Of a stretch of 64,000 nucleotides of DNA, positions 1 to 9,423 are shown in pieces. The stretch covers positions 1,922,001 to 1,986,000 of the forward strand of contig NZ_JAUSXM010000001.1 of the NCBI RefSeq assembly GCF_030815985.1. The letters are read 5' to 3'. This DNA is from Paenibacillus sp. W2I17. GTDB taxonomy: Bacteria; Bacillota; Bacilli; Paenibacillales; Paenibacillaceae. Under the pieces are notes generated by a model. That model was given only the letters and a program-made list of their open reading frames with translations. It was not told the DNA's origin and did not search any database. Positions within the stretch are counted from its first letter, which is position 1; the number at the start of each line of letters is the position of its first letter. Both the position numbers and the translations under genes were made by a program.

Positions 1-73
1 AACTAATTTATTTTCACTAAATATACATTCACTGAAAACATTTCAACAAGTTTGCCCAATACAGCAATTGAAA

Positions 74-328
74 TTATCCTTCGCCCGTCTTTTTACGATA
101 ATCCGCCCGGTATTTCTCTTCCGTAGACGAGTTACTTTTTGTCTGATCTTTATTCTTCTCTTCCTGAGCTTCCATATTCAGATCTTCCATCGGAATTGGA
201 TCTACGGTCTGTTCTTCTTCATGTCGGTCAAGCAGACTTTCGTGCTCTGTCTTATATTGTTCAGGATTGTCACGGGATTGTTCCTGTTGGGTATCGTTGT
301 TATTCTGATCCGGTGTGCGCTGTTTCAT
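74..328 (-). CDS. small very hydrophilic protein of unknown function
   Basis: An 84-residue protein very rich in Glu, Gln, Asp, Asn and Lys, with no membrane segment, signal peptide or recognisable domain. The composition suggests a largely disordered protein. The start is supported by an AGAGGAGG ribosome site 9 bases upstream of the ATG. Overlapping plus-strand reading frames are shadows with implausible composition. Small acidic/polar proteins of this kind are common hypotheticals in Paenibacillus; I do not recognise the family. It lies downstream of the AraC gene and its terminator, so it probably has its own promoter between about 330 and 420. Confidence 0.6.
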   Translation of the reverse strand: MKQRTPDQNNNDTQQEQSRDNPEQYKTEHESLLDRHEEEQTVDPIPMEDLNMEAQEEKNKDQTKSNSSTEEKYRADYRKKTGEG

Positions 329-421
329 TCATATTCGCCTCCTCTGGGTTCATTACCTTTCTTTACCTGTTCTGCGTGTCCTCTAAACACAGTGGGATGC
401 ATTCCTCAAACGAAAATCAAC

Positions 422-452
422 AAAAAAAGCCAACCAGACAAGCTGGTCAGCT
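422..452 (-). terminator. Rho-independent terminator of the AraC gene
   Basis: On the minus strand an imperfect stem (GCTGACCAG / CTGGTTGGC) with a 5-base loop is followed by seven T. It lies directly after the stop codon of the AraC-family gene at 465. Confidence 0.8.
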
Positions 453-464
453 CAAAGACGACTT

Positions 465-1328
465 CTATGATTGGCGATGCAATTGGGTACGGTACAGATC
501 GGGCGAACATCCCACACTTTGTTTGAACATCCGACTAAAATGCGAAAGGCGTTTGAAACCGGACAATCGACTTGCTTCTGTCACGGTGATCTCAGGCTGA
601 AACTGAAACAAAAGCTTCGCCTGATTTATACGGCGGTCATACAGGTATTTAAATATCGTCAAACCTGTCATTTCCTTAAACATGCCTGCCAGATATGGCT
701 TGGACAGATGTAATTCCAGTGCCAGATCATCCAGACCAATGTCCTTCATATAATGGGTATCCACATAACGAATAATGTGTTGGACATGCCGCTCCCTCTC
801 CGATGAGGGAAGTTGTTCCTGGACATCACCCTGGCAGATCTCTGCTACAAAATACAACAGATCACACAGTCTGACATTCATTCGCTCTTGCCTGAAATTG
901 CTCTGACTTTGAGACAGACGATGAAGATCATGCAATAGAGCTTCGAATTCAGAGCGGTGATCTCCCTTCAGATTGACCCGACAGTTTCTGAGTTCTTCAA
1001 ATGGTCTCAGGACCTCAGCCATACGGTCCGGATGCAGGCTGCTGCGAATGGCAGACGGATCAAAATGCAGTGTGCTTCGCTCATAAGCACTGCCTGGCTT
1101 CGGATGTGGTCGATGAAGAGTCAAGCCATGCATTAACACCAGATCACCCGGCTCCAGGTTATATACCCGGTCTCCTATGATGTAGGTACATTCTCCATCA
1201 TGAAAATAATAAATCTCATAATGTGGATGTGAGTGGAATCCATCTGACTTGCCTGGGTTAAATATGCTGGTGGATCGGTAACTATACTCCAGTGAAGCAC
1301 TAAATTGCATCATGCTCGGCACATTCAT
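465..1328 (-). CDS. AraC-family transcriptional regulator (cupin plus HTH_18)
   Basis: About 287 residues. Residues 15-100 form a cupin-like sensor arm with the HSHPHYEIYYF and GDLVLMHG motifs of effector-binding AraC proteins. Residues about 185-285 carry two helix-turn-helix units ending in the family signature around SGFKRLSHFSRMFKQSVGCSPDLYR. It is a cytoplasmic DNA-binding regulator, typically sugar responsive. The first ATG is only 3 bases from the AGGAGG, while the GTG codon at 1322 (third codon) has a 9-base spacing, so translation may start at 1322. It follows the glutathione peroxidase gene in the same direction, 65 bases away. Its target is not evident; the adjacent ABC operon is a candidate. 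Confidence 0.88.
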   Translation of the reverse strand: MNVPSMMQFSASLEYSYRSTSIFNPGKSDGFHSHPHYEIYYFHDGECTYIIGDRVYNLEPGDLVLMHGLTLHRPHPKPGSAYERSTLHFDPSAIRSSLHPDRMAEVLRPFEELRNCRVNLKGDHRSEFEALLHDLHRLSQSQSNFRQERMNVRLCDLLYFVAEICQGDVQEQLPSSERERHVQHIIRYVDTHYMKDIGLDDLALELHLSKPYLAGMFKEMTGLTIFKYLYDRRINQAKLLFQFQPEITVTEASRLSGFKRLSHFSRMFKQSVGCSPDLYRTQLHRQS

Positions 1329-1393
1329 GCACCTCCTGTTCGGAAGAGGGAAACGATTTGTGTCATGTCCCTGTAGGATATATGAAAGTGAAA

Positions 1394-1942
1394 TTATAGA
1401 ATCTGTTTAATACTTTCTTGAATCTCGTCGATGGAGTCGATAGGTTCGAAGCGTCTGACCACACGACCCTCTGCATCAATCAGGAATTTCGTGAAATTCC
1501 ATTTGATTGCATCGCCGTGTAACCATTCCGGTGCCTTCTCAGCCACCATTAATTTCAATAATTTGGCCTGTATATCTGTTTCATCAAAGCCAGCAAAAGG
1601 CCCTGATCTTTTCAAAAAGTCGTAGAGCGGGTGCGCCGCTTCTCCATTCACATCCAGTTTGGAGAACATCGGAAATTTCACACCATAGTTAATCTGGCAA
1701 AAGGACTCCGCTTCCGAACTGCTTCCAGGCTCTTGCTCTGCAAACTGGTTACACGGGAAACCAATAATCTGAAGTCCTTGATCCTTGTACTGGTCATACA
1801 GCTTCTGCATGTCATCAAACTGGTGCGTATATTTACATTTACTTGCCGTGTTTACGATGAGCACAGGTTTTCCTTCATATTGATAGAGTGGGAAACGCTC
1901 TCCACTGGTTCTGGTTACGGTAAAGTCGTAGATGGTTGGCAT
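1394..1942 (-). CDS. glutathione peroxidase family thiol peroxidase
   Basis: A 182-residue GPx-family protein that reduces hydroperoxides, in bacteria usually with thioredoxin as reductant. The peroxidatic Cys is C36 in NTASKCKYT. Q66 in FPCNQF and W148-N149 in KWNFTKF complete the catalytic set, with C64 as the usual additional Cys. The CxxT segment has K-Y instead of the commoner G-F/Y. The start is taken at the ATG at 1942, 10 bases after a GAGGTG; an upstream in-frame extension to 1987 has no ribosome site. It has no signal peptide and lies between the ABC operon terminator and the AraC gene. Confidence 0.9.
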   Translation of the reverse strand: MPTIYDFTVTRTSGERFPLYQYEGKPVLIVNTASKCKYTHQFDDMQKLYDQYKDQGLQIIGFPCNQFAEQEPGSSSEAESFCQINYGVKFPMFSKLDVNGEAAHPLYDFLKRSGPFAGFDETDIQAKLLKLMVAEKAPEWLHGDAIKWNFTKFLIDAEGRVVRRFEPIDSIDEIQESIKQIL

Positions 1943-2060
1943 AAGTCTAGTGCACCTCGCGTTAGTTATGTAGTCATACAGCATCATATGTCATTGTTAA
2001 TTATATACGAAGTTTGAACTATTGTATCGGAGAAGATAAGTTACTCTCCCTTTCAACAGA

Positions 2061-2107
2061 AAACCCTTCTGCCGCGAAAATCTCTTCGTTCAGCAAAAGG
2101 GTTATTA
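2061..2107 (-). terminator. terminator of the first sugar ABC operon
   Basis: On the minus strand AACCCTTTTGC pairs with GCAGAAGGGTT across a structured loop and is followed by TTTTC. It lies 25 bases after the last permease gene. Confidence 0.65.
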
Positions 2108-2131
2108 TATGGGATCACAGTGACAGCAGCT

Positions 2132-3028
2132 TCAGCCCTTCACGGCACTTCCGGCCACGCCCTGAATGATATAATGCTGACCCACGAGGAAAACGATGAT
2201 CATCGGAATAATGCCTGCCGTGGCAGCGGCCATCATGCCGTTGTAATCTACATTGTTCTCCAGAATAAAGTTCTGCAGTCCGAGCGGAACGGTGTACAAG
2301 TCTTTGTCGATCAGGAACACGAGCGCATTCTCATAGTCATTCCAGTGCCAGGAGAAATCGATGATCGCCAGGGTAGCCAGTGCAGGCTTTGCCAAGGGCA
2401 GAATCAGCCTGAAGAATATGCGCAGGTGACCGGCACCATCGATGAACGCCGCTTCCGAGATCTCTGAAGGCACGGACAGGAAGAATTGCCGCAGCATAAA
2501 CACCCCAAAGATCGTGAACATTCCAGGCAGGATCAATGCCCAATGTGTGTTATATATGCCGACCCACTCAAACATCAGAAACTTCGGTACAAAGAGCACC
2601 TGCGGAGGCACCATCATCATCGAGAGATAGATCAGGAACAGCGTCTCCCGACCTTTGAATTGAATCCGTGCGAAGCCATAGGCTGCAAAAGCTGAGAGAA
2701 ATACAGCTCCGACCGTGCTAATTAGTGATATTTTCAACGAGTTCAGATAATATGTCGCAAAAGTATCCGCTCCGCTCCAGACCTTGATATGATGCTCCCA
2801 GTTCAGGCTGGAGGGTATCCACTGGATGGGATAGGTGAATACGTCCGCAGGAGATTTGAACGATGTGCTGATCATCCAGATGAACGGCATAATCATCAGC
2901 AAGGCAAAACCGGACATCAGAAGTGTCAGTATGATTTTTCGAATCTGCGTTAAGGACTCCATGCGGACTTTAACTTTAGGTGAATGCGGAGCTGTGGGCT
3001 TTGCGCTCGTGGCATTTCGTTTTTCCAT
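2132..3028 (-). CDS. carbohydrate ABC transporter permease (MalG/LacG type, CUT1)
   Basis: A 298-residue inner-membrane permease with six predicted transmembrane segments. The EAA loop reads EAAFIDGAGHLRIFFRLILP and is the contact site for the ATPase. The C-terminus ends in QGVAGSAVKG, typical of MalG-like proteins. The start at 3028 has GGAGGG 6 bases upstream and lies 17 bases after the stop of the partner permease; an in-frame extension to 3079 overlaps that gene and lacks a ribosome site. It forms the channel with the permease at 3046 and the lipoprotein at 4143. No ATPase gene is in the operon, so a shared MsmX-type ATPase is the likely energiser (family knowledge). The sugar is unknown. 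Confidence 0.92.
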   Translation of the reverse strand: MEKRNATSAKPTAPHSPKVKVRMESLTQIRKIILTLLMSGFALLMIMPFIWMISTSFKSPADVFTYPIQWIPSSLNWEHHIKVWSGADTFATYYLNSLKISLISTVGAVFLSAFAAYGFARIQFKGRETLFLIYLSMMMVPPQVLFVPKFLMFEWVGIYNTHWALILPGMFTIFGVFMLRQFFLSVPSEISEAAFIDGAGHLRIFFRLILPLAKPALATLAIIDFSWHWNDYENALVFLIDKDLYTVPLGLQNFILENNVDYNGMMAAATAGIIPMIIVFLVGQHYIIQGVAGSAVKG

Positions 3029-3045
3029 AACGATCCCTCCCCTCC

Positions 3046-3927
3046 TTAGTAGTGAACCCAACGTTTCTGACCAAGCCACTGCAGAACGGTGAAGACCATA
3101 ATGATGGCAAAGAGCGCCCAGCTAATGGCAGCAGCGTATCCCATCTCGTAGTAGCGGAAGGCATTCTGGTAGATAAACAGCGACAGGACGGTTGTACTGT
3201 TCCCCGGCCCACCCTGGGTAATCGCTTGAATGATACCAAAGTTCTTGATGGTCATAATCAGCCCGGTAATCAGCAGCAAAAAGGTAGTCGGGCTCACAAG
3301 CGGCCAGATCACTTGGCGTATCGTCTGCCAAGGACGGGCTCCATCAATCCGTGCAGCCTCAACCAATTCCTCCGGGATTTCCTGCAAGGCGGCCAGATAA
3401 ATAATCATGTTGTAACCCAGCATGAACCAGATCCAGATGATATCAATCGCATACATGGACCATTCAGTTGTTGATAACCAGCCCGGTGGGTTCGTTATAC
3501 CAATCCCGCGCAAGAAACCGTTAATCGGCCCCGACGTTGGCTGGAACAGCAGCATCCAGACAAAAGCGATGGCAACACCGCTGGTGATATAGGGCATGAA
3601 ATAGAGAGCACGCAGCGTTTTTTGCCAATACACCGACTTGTTCAGCGCCACCGCCACGATAAATGCCAACCCCATCGATACCGGAACCGCTAACAGAAAT
3701 ACAAATGTATTTCGCAGCGCCACCCCAAACAGATCATCATTCAACATCCGGCGAATGTTATCCAGCCCGACGAAATTCGTCTCCGGGCTCATGAATTTGT
3801 AATCAGTGAACATGAGATAGAACGAATAAACAGCCGGTATAATAAAAAACAACAGCACGCCAATCATATTGGGCCCAATAAACAGATACCCGAGCCTGCT
3901 CTGCCGTTTCATCCAGGATTTATGCAT
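3046..3927 (-). CDS. carbohydrate ABC transporter permease (MalF/UgpA type, CUT1)
   Basis: A permease of about 293 residues with six transmembrane segments. The EAA loop is EAARIDGARPWQTIRQVIWP, followed by the MalF-like segment GLIMTIKNFGIIQAITQGGPG. The preferred start is the ATG at 3927, 11 bases after AAGGAG; a GTG four codons upstream (3939) is also possible. It pairs with the permease at 2132 and lies about 200 bases downstream of the solute-binding lipoprotein. A hairpin in that gap may lower its expression relative to the lipoprotein. Confidence 0.92.
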   Translation of the reverse strand: MHKSWMKRQSRLGYLFIGPNMIGVLLFFIIPAVYSFYLMFTDYKFMSPETNFVGLDNIRRMLNDDLFGVALRNTFVFLLAVPVSMGLAFIVAVALNKSVYWQKTLRALYFMPYITSGVAIAFVWMLLFQPTSGPINGFLRGIGITNPPGWLSTTEWSMYAIDIIWIWFMLGYNMIIYLAALQEIPEELVEAARIDGARPWQTIRQVIWPLVSPTTFLLLITGLIMTIKNFGIIQAITQGGPGNSTTVLSLFIYQNAFRYYEMGYAAAISWALFAIIMVFTVLQWLGQKRWVHY

Positions 3928-4088
3928 ATGCTCCCCCACTCCTTAACATCTGTTCTGGAATTAAGCATAACAAGATGTCCTCTAACATTTAAGGAACATA
4001 ACCCTGTACCTGATATCACAGATATATGTATTTCGGCAGTGCCTTTCGGGAGGGAAACAACATGGAATTGTTCTATTGCTTATAATAG

Positions 4089-4113
4089 AAAAAACCGCCC
4101 CATTGGGGACGGC
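4089..4113 (-). terminator. intercistronic stem-loop after the SBP gene
   Basis: On the minus strand CCGTCCCC AAT GGGGCGG (one bulged base) is followed by TTTTTT. It sits between the solute-binding protein and its permeases. It probably acts as a partial terminator or 3' stabiliser giving an excess of binding protein. Confidence 0.7.
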
Positions 4114-4142
4114 CTTTGTTCTCGATGCATTTACATTACATT

Positions 4143-5459
4143 CTATTGATTCTGCTTCAGCCAATCATTATGGCGTTTGACCATGTTCTGAACCGTAACT
4201 TCGGCAGTCTGGTTACCAAGGAAGAACTTTTCATACTCCTGTGCACGCAGATCGACCACTTCCTGCGCAATGCTGCGGACAAACGTAGGTGTCTCGTCAC
4301 CGTACAACACAAATTCCAGTGACTCCTTGTCATAAGAATCGGCATAATCGCCCAGCAGATGATCGATCGCAGTCTGCTGATCGACCGCATTCGAGGAAGG
4401 TAGACGCCCACCCGCAGCCATCGGCATCATTCCCCCATCGGCGTACCATTTCAGGAACTCCCATGCGGCTTCTTTATTTTTTGACTTGGAATTGATCGCT
4501 ATAAAGTCACCCAGTCCCCCGCTCTTCACCATATCTGCTTCCTGTGCAGCTAGTCTTGGTACAGGGGCAAAGGCGATTTTCCAATCCCGAGGGAACTCGG
4601 TCATGTTGTTTGATGTGCGGATTAGCCATTCGCCGATATTAATCATGGCAGACTCACCGCCAAGGAACATGTTTTCCACCGGCATTTTGGAAGTCAGCTG
4701 CTCTCCGAGCGGAGGCGTAGTTGCATCCTCCTTCATCATTCCGTTCAACGTCTCCAGCCATTTAGTGACGAGTGGATCATCAAGGTTGGAAGAACCGTCT
4801 GCCTTAACATAGCCGTTCTTCACCAGAACAGAATCGAGCGGGTCTACATAGGAAGCAGTATGCTGCACCAATCCGTACTTGAAGCCAGCCGCCTTCAGTT
4901 TGAGTGCATATTCACGAGCTTCATCCCATGTCCAGGCTTTTGGTACACTCAATCCGGCCTGATCAAGCGCTTTCATATTTAAAGCGAAGAAGGCAGCGTT
5001 TTTCTTGGTTGGCATCCCGTAATATTTGCCGTCCACTTTCCAGGAAGCCGCATCTTCACCCATTTTCTCATCAATGTTGTAATCGGTGAACTCGCCCAGA
5101 TCCAGTGCTGTCCCGCCCTTGATGCGTTTATCCAGATTGGTGAGGGTATAGTTGACGTACAGGTCGACGTTCTGCCCGGTGGACAGCGCCGTATCCAGCT
5201 TCAGGTTGCCATCATCGTCATTCACAAACCGCACATATTCCACCTGAATATCAGGATGTTCCGCATTCCAGGTATCCACGACTTCCTGTGGACCATTCTC
5301 GGGCGGCACCGCGCCCCACATGGTGAGCTTCACTTTTCCCCCTGCCGCTCCACCTCCGTTATCCCCACCGTTCGTCTCATTTTTACCTACACAGCCGGCA
5401 AGCAAGCCCAGCATCAGCGCACCTACGATTAATCCCGTTAATCCTTTTTTGATTCTCAT
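4143..5459 (-). CDS. extracellular sugar-binding lipoprotein of an ABC importer (SBP_bac_1)
   Basis: A 438-residue solute-binding protein. The signal peptide (residues 1-22) ends in a lipobox LLAGC with C23 as the lipidated Cys, followed by a Gly/Asn-rich linker. The body shows the SBP family 1 pattern: LTMWG near the N-terminus, then AWTWDEAREYALKLKAAG and EAAWEFLKWYADGG. It is anchored outside the membrane and hands an oligosaccharide to the permeases at 3046 and 2132. The AGGGAGGT site is 11 bases before the ATG. The kinase/regulator pair just upstream (8323-5628) is the likely controller, as in YesMN-type systems. Confidence 0.92.
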   Translation of the reverse strand: MRIKKGLTGLIVGALMLGLLAGCVGKNETNGGDNGGGAAGGKVKLTMWGAVPPENGPQEVVDTWNAEHPDIQVEYVRFVNDDDGNLKLDTALSTGQNVDLYVNYTLTNLDKRIKGGTALDLGEFTDYNIDEKMGEDAASWKVDGKYYGMPTKKNAAFFALNMKALDQAGLSVPKAWTWDEAREYALKLKAAGFKYGLVQHTASYVDPLDSVLVKNGYVKADGSSNLDDPLVTKWLETLNGMMKEDATTPPLGEQLTSKMPVENMFLGGESAMINIGEWLIRTSNNMTEFPRDWKIAFAPVPRLAAQEADMVKSGGLGDFIAINSKSKNKEAAWEFLKWYADGGMMPMAAGGRLPSSNAVDQQTAIDHLLGDYADSYDKESLEFVLYGDETPTFVRSIAQEVVDLRAQEYEKFFLGNQTAEVTVQNMVKRHNDWLKQNQ

Positions 5460-5627
5460 CTGGTCACATGACCTCCCTGAATTGAAGTGTACCTTCCGTT
5501 ACATCGTAGCAGGGACCTTGCTGGGTTCATAAGATACATATCCATGATTCGGATTGAACAAAAATACGGATTTACTTGTGCTTGCCTGAGCACTCGGTAC
5601 ACATATTCCTTCTACTCATCCTGTGAG

Positions 5628-6479
5628 TCACGAACGATGGCGATACTGGCTGGGCGTGCAACCGGTCCAACGCTTGAATATTTTGATGAAATAATTATCA
5701 CTTCCGAACCCTACCCGGTAACCAATCTCCTGTACAGGAAGGTCCGTCTCGCGCAAGTATTCTGCCGCTTTCTCCATCCGTACCCCATGCAAGTAATGAA
5801 TCAGGGTATGGCCGGTTTTCTTTTTGAACAGAGCACTCACATAATTCTCGCCCATCATCACATATCGTGACATGGATTTGACGGTAATGTCTTGGTCGTA
5901 ATGCTGTCCGATGTATTGAATTATTTTGCTAATCTCCGGATGTTTCACAATTGGCTCACGAACAGGTGTAAATGGAAGATCCGTATCAGACGGGGGCGCA
6001 GAAGAGACCGTAAGAGAATTAGGCAAATCAGGCGTTGATGGGAGAACCGGTGTGGAAGGTGGCACTTCATGATGATCTGTCTCTGTCCGGGCTTCAGTTG
6101 AAGCTCCCAGTTCTGCACTTACTTTACGGAGTGTATCACGCAGTGAATTCACACTCATGGACAGTTTCAAAATATAATTGGAAGCCCCGTATTCCATTGC
6201 ACGGCGTACATATTCGAACTCCCCCATACAGGTGAGCATGACAAATTTGGTTTTTAACCCGGCCTGACGGGTCTGTTTGAGTAATTCCAGACCATCCATA
6301 CCTGGCATGACAATATCGGTCAGTACCAAATCCGGTGTATCCTGTATAATCATCGCCAGTGCTTCGGTCCCGTTACCGGATTCTCCGATGACCGTGAAAC
6401 CCAGCTCTTCCCAGGAAATAATCTCTCGTACCGACTCACGTACAAATACCTCATCCTCCACAAGTAATACCTTCCACAT
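5628..6479 (-). CDS. response regulator with AraC output (YesN type, short form)
   Basis: A 283-residue regulator. The receiver domain (1-120) has the acidic pocket E8-D9, phospho-acceptor D55 and K105. K105 is followed by Leu instead of the usual cis-Pro (LKLS, not LKP). A Pro/Ser/Thr-rich linker (about 138-175) leads to two AraC helix-turn-helix units (185-283) with the GFGSDNYFIKIFKRWTGCTPSQYR signature. Most YesN proteins are about 500 residues with a long middle domain; this one lacks it. It lies 23 bases downstream of its sensor kinase and upstream of the transporter it probably controls. Confidence 0.92.
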   Translation of the reverse strand: MWKVLLVEDEVFVRESVREIISWEELGFTVIGESGNGTEALAMIIQDTPDLVLTDIVMPGMDGLELLKQTRQAGLKTKFVMLTCMGEFEYVRRAMEYGASNYILKLSMSVNSLRDTLRKVSAELGASTEARTETDHHEVPPSTPVLPSTPDLPNSLTVSSAPPSDTDLPFTPVREPIVKHPEISKIIQYIGQHYDQDITVKSMSRYVMMGENYVSALFKKKTGHTLIHYLHGVRMEKAAEYLRETDLPVQEIGYRVGFGSDNYFIKIFKRWTGCTPSQYRHRS

Positions 6480-6502
6480 TCCAGATTCCCCTCTCCAGTC
6501 GT

Positions 6503-8323
6503 CTAGTCTGACCGCTTCTGTAAGTAAGGCGTCGACAATAAAAAAGGAATGCTGAACCTCACTAATGTCCCCGGATTAGTATCAATCACTTCAAGTTCAC
6601 TTTGGCCTTTGAACAATAACCGCAATCGTTCCTTAAGGTTAGACAGGCCGATCCCCGGACGTGTGCGAGTCATCTGCTGACGCCGGGATTCCTCCATTCC
6701 AATTCCGTTGTCTGCCACCTCCAGCATCAGCTTTCCTGTGTCTTGCCTGTAAATTCCGATGCGGATCTGACCAAGCTGTTCCAGTGGCCCGACACCGTGA
6801 TGAATGGCATTCTCCACCAGTGGCTGCAAGCTCAGCTTGGGCACCAGCGCATACTCCAATTTATCGTCAAATTCACAAGTCACCTCAAAGCTATCGCGGT
6901 AACGAATCCGCTGAATATGAAGGTAGGCTTGAACCAACTCAATCTCGTCCTTCAGGTATACCAATTCGACCTGTGAATTCAGGCTGACCTCCAGTAATTT
7001 GCCCAAGGAAACACACATCTCGGAGATCTCCTCATTCCCGCTGCGTATCGCGCTCCATTTCATTGTATTCAATGTATTCAGGAGAAAGTGCGGATTCATC
7101 TGGGCCAGAAGCATATGAAAATGTACCGCTTCCTTTTGACGTTCCTCCGCCTTGAGTCTGTTGATCATCTGATTGGCATCATCCAGCATCGTATTAAACG
7201 TGCGTGTTAGTTCCAGTACTTCCCCACGGCTGCGGCCTTCGGGAATACGAATCTTGAGGTTTTTGCGGACAACCTCCTTCATCTTATTCTGTAAGTGCGA
7301 CAAGGGGCGCGTAAACGTTGCCGAGATCATAAAAGCCATCACTACAAATGCTCCTGTGAAACCAAAAAAGGTCAGAAAGTAACGCTGTTTAAGCTCGGAT
7401 ATCTCTGTAAACAGGATGGAAAGTGGAATACGATTCACCATATACCAGTCCAGTGATTCGATGTACACGTAGTTAATCAGTGTATCCGAGGCTGGATCAG
7501 TCAGATAAGCCTGTGCCGGATGAAGAGCTATTTCACGCGTAACCTCCGGGGAAAGCACCGCTGTTTTGGATGAACTGGCTATGGTCTCTCCACTACCTGT
7601 AATAAGGTAATACTCCTGGTTACTCTGGGAATCCTTCAGCATGGTCTGGAACCAGTAGGAATAATCAATGCTAATTCGTGCCAGCCCGTATCGCTTGCCG
7701 CCGCTATCTTTCATGTAAGCATACAGCGACAACAGATATGGGCTGGAGGATAACTCTCTGAGCACAGGGTTGGAATCCCGTGCATCCCAGCGATAGAAAA
7801 GTTCTTCCGATTGAAGCGAGTGTGAATCCGTACCGCCTTTTGGAATGGTTATTCCCCCCAAACGTTCGCGGAATTGTTCCAGATAGGGGCCATAAGTCAG
7901 TGCTTTTTTGGGCAAATACGAAGTGTAAACGCTATCATGAAAATCCAGCAAGGTAAAGTACACCGAAGGATTATATAGGAAGAAACTGTTGTTGATCATC
8001 TTGAACTTTTCTTCTACCAGCGACTTGTTCTCAAGCGGCGTACGACTGTCCGGGGAGGTTAGCACACTTCTAACCGCGGAATCCTGTTCCAGAAAAATGA
8101 GCGTTTTGAAGGCAATGCTCATCTGGTCCTCCAGAGAGCGATACATCTGGACTAGCTGCTCATGACTCTGCTCACTGATTTTCTGCTCGACCAGCGATTC
8201 AATTTGCTGATAATTGTAGACATTCAATGCACTGAACGGTAAAAGAATCAACACCACAAATGCACCGAACAGGCGGTATCTGAGCCGCTGTGGCAACCAA
8301 CTTTTCCAATTTGGCTTCTTCAT
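6503..8323 (-). CDS. membrane sensor histidine kinase (YesM type)
   Basis: A 606-residue kinase with a transmembrane helix at about 16-38, an extracellular sensor domain (about 40-310), a second helix (315-337), HAMP (338-390) and a His_kinase domain whose phospho-acceptor is H412 in AQMNPHFLLNTLN. The HATPase domain has LVENAIHHG (502-510) and DNGIG (538). It is predicted to sense an extracellular sugar or sugar-protein complex and to phosphorylate D55 of the regulator encoded 23 bases downstream. The ATG is preceded by AAGGA immediately adjacent and GGGAG further upstream, a rather weak site. Confidence 0.92.
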   Translation of the reverse strand: MKKPNWKSWLPQRLRYRLFGAFVVLILLPFSALNVYNYQQIESLVEQKISEQSHEQLVQMYRSLEDQMSIAFKTLIFLEQDSAVRSVLTSPDSRTPLENKSLVEEKFKMINNSFFLYNPSVYFTLLDFHDSVYTSYLPKKALTYGPYLEQFRERLGGITIPKGGTDSHSLQSEELFYRWDARDSNPVLRELSSSPYLLSLYAYMKDSGGKRYGLARISIDYSYWFQTMLKDSQSNQEYYLITGSGETIASSSKTAVLSPEVTREIALHPAQAYLTDPASDTLINYVYIESLDWYMVNRIPLSILFTEISELKQRYFLTFFGFTGAFVVMAFMISATFTRPLSHLQNKMKEVVRKNLKIRIPEGRSRGEVLELTRTFNTMLDDANQMINRLKAEERQKEAVHFHMLLAQMNPHFLLNTLNTMKWSAIRSGNEEISEMCVSLGKLLEVSLNSQVELVYLKDEIELVQAYLHIQRIRYRDSFEVTCEFDDKLEYALVPKLSLQPLVENAIHHGVGPLEQLGQIRIGIYRQDTGKLMLEVADNGIGMEESRRQQMTRTRPGIGLSNLKERLRLLFKGQSELEVIDTNPGTLVRFSIPFLLSTPYLQKRSD

Positions 8324-8501
8324 TCCTTAGTGCTCGCTCCCCTACAATTAATGACCCCATTATAGCACCTACCTGCCATTCACAGCCGGGGGCGGATGAT
8401 TTGCATGGATTTGTGATATCCGTTGCCTGCACTCAAGAGAAATGCACAGATATGTTCTATTGGTGTAAGAAATGAATGTATGGATGGACGACACCCTTAC
8501 C

Positions 8502-9269
8502 TCATACTTGATGTCGTTTCCGATACTCCGAGGGACTGATTCCTATGGTGGACGAAAATACACGGCTCAGATAAAATCCGTTCTCATATCCACATCTCTC
8601 GGCTATCTGCGTAAGGGTCAGACGGCTATCTGCCAGCAAGGCTTTTGCTTTTTTGAGACGAATCGCTTTCAGATAATCAGATGGTGTCTCTTGAAAGGCC
8701 TCCCGGAACCTTCGGGTGAGCTGGACTGGACTTAAAGCCAAATGTTCAGCCAACATTCGGAGACTGACCGCCTCTCCAGCCCACTCCTCCAACAATACTG
8801 CCGCTTCAGCCATGAGGGCATCCTCCGTGAACTTCGTTTCCATTAGCCTGCTCTGTCTGCGCTCCCATTGATATAGCCGCCACAAATCCAACATCAGATG
8901 AGTTTTCCATCCTGTTGTAGCCTCATCGTTGTCCTCACTCGCCAGACGCAGGTAGGCATATGTTGAAGCCAGACGCTTCGTATCATTAATGAGGGATCTC
9001 CCGATTGGCGGCAGGAGACTCTCACCCTCTGCGGAGTTACAACGGAACAGCATATAGTGAAACGTCAGCGGGGTTACCGTCTCTCTGCGAAAAGGAACGT
9101 GGGGCGGACATAATACCAGATCAGCAAAACCCGCCTCTCCGGTCTGCCCATCAATCTCGTAACGAAATACGCCCTCTTCAACGGCAAAGACCACCCAAGC
9201 GTCGTAGATATCTTCTGCCAGAGCAAATTCAGCTTTCTTCTTCCAGTAGATGTGATTAAGGAGGTCCAT
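8502..9269 (-). CDS. AraC-family regulator divergent from the oxidoreductase
   Basis: A 255-residue regulator with an N-terminal cupin-like ligand domain and a C-terminal double helix-turn-helix (about 155-253) ending in CGYENGFYLSRVFSSTIGISPSEYRKR. The start at 9269 has AGGTG 4 bases upstream; the open frame continues to 9407 but that part is very AT-rich, has no ribosome site and runs into the intergenic promoter. It faces the FAD oxidoreductase gene at 9424 across about 150 bases. That layout usually means it controls the divergent gene. Confidence 0.9.
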   Translation of the reverse strand: MDLLNHIYWKKKAEFALAEDIYDAWVVFAVEEGVFRYEIDGQTGEAGFADLVLCPPHVPFRRETVTPLTFHYMLFRCNSAEGESLLPPIGRSLINDTKRLASTYAYLRLASEDNDEATTGWKTHLMLDLWRLYQWERRQSRLMETKFTEDALMAEAAVLLEEWAGEAVSLRMLAEHLALSPVQLTRRFREAFQETPSDYLKAIRLKKAKALLADSRLTLTQIAERCGYENGFYLSRVFSSTIGISPSEYRKRHQV

Positions 9270-9351
9270 GACACACCTGCCCTTGTTGTGAAATAAAGTA
9301 TATGCTCGATGATAATATAGTGTATTTGAAAAGTAAATATATAGAACTAAT

Positions 9352-9380
9352 ATGAAATTATAGATATGAAAAATATGAAA
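9352..9380. promoter_or_regulatory. ATGAAA direct repeats in the divergent promoter region
   Basis: Three ATGAAA copies occur at 9352, 9366 and 9375 in the very AT-rich intergenic region between the AraC gene and the oxidoreductase gene. Direct repeats are typical of AraC operators. The spacing (14 and 9) is irregular and the region is AT-rich, so this is only a candidate. Confidence 0.3.
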
Positions 9381-9423
9381 TCTGAGCTTAGGCTCATCCA
9401 TATTCAATGAGAGAGGTGTTCAT

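Noticed and set aside
68..600. Two plus-strand frames of about 150 residues at the left edge
   Set aside because: They overlap the minus-strand small gene, terminator and AraC end and have Phe/Leu/Ile-rich or random composition without ribosome sites.
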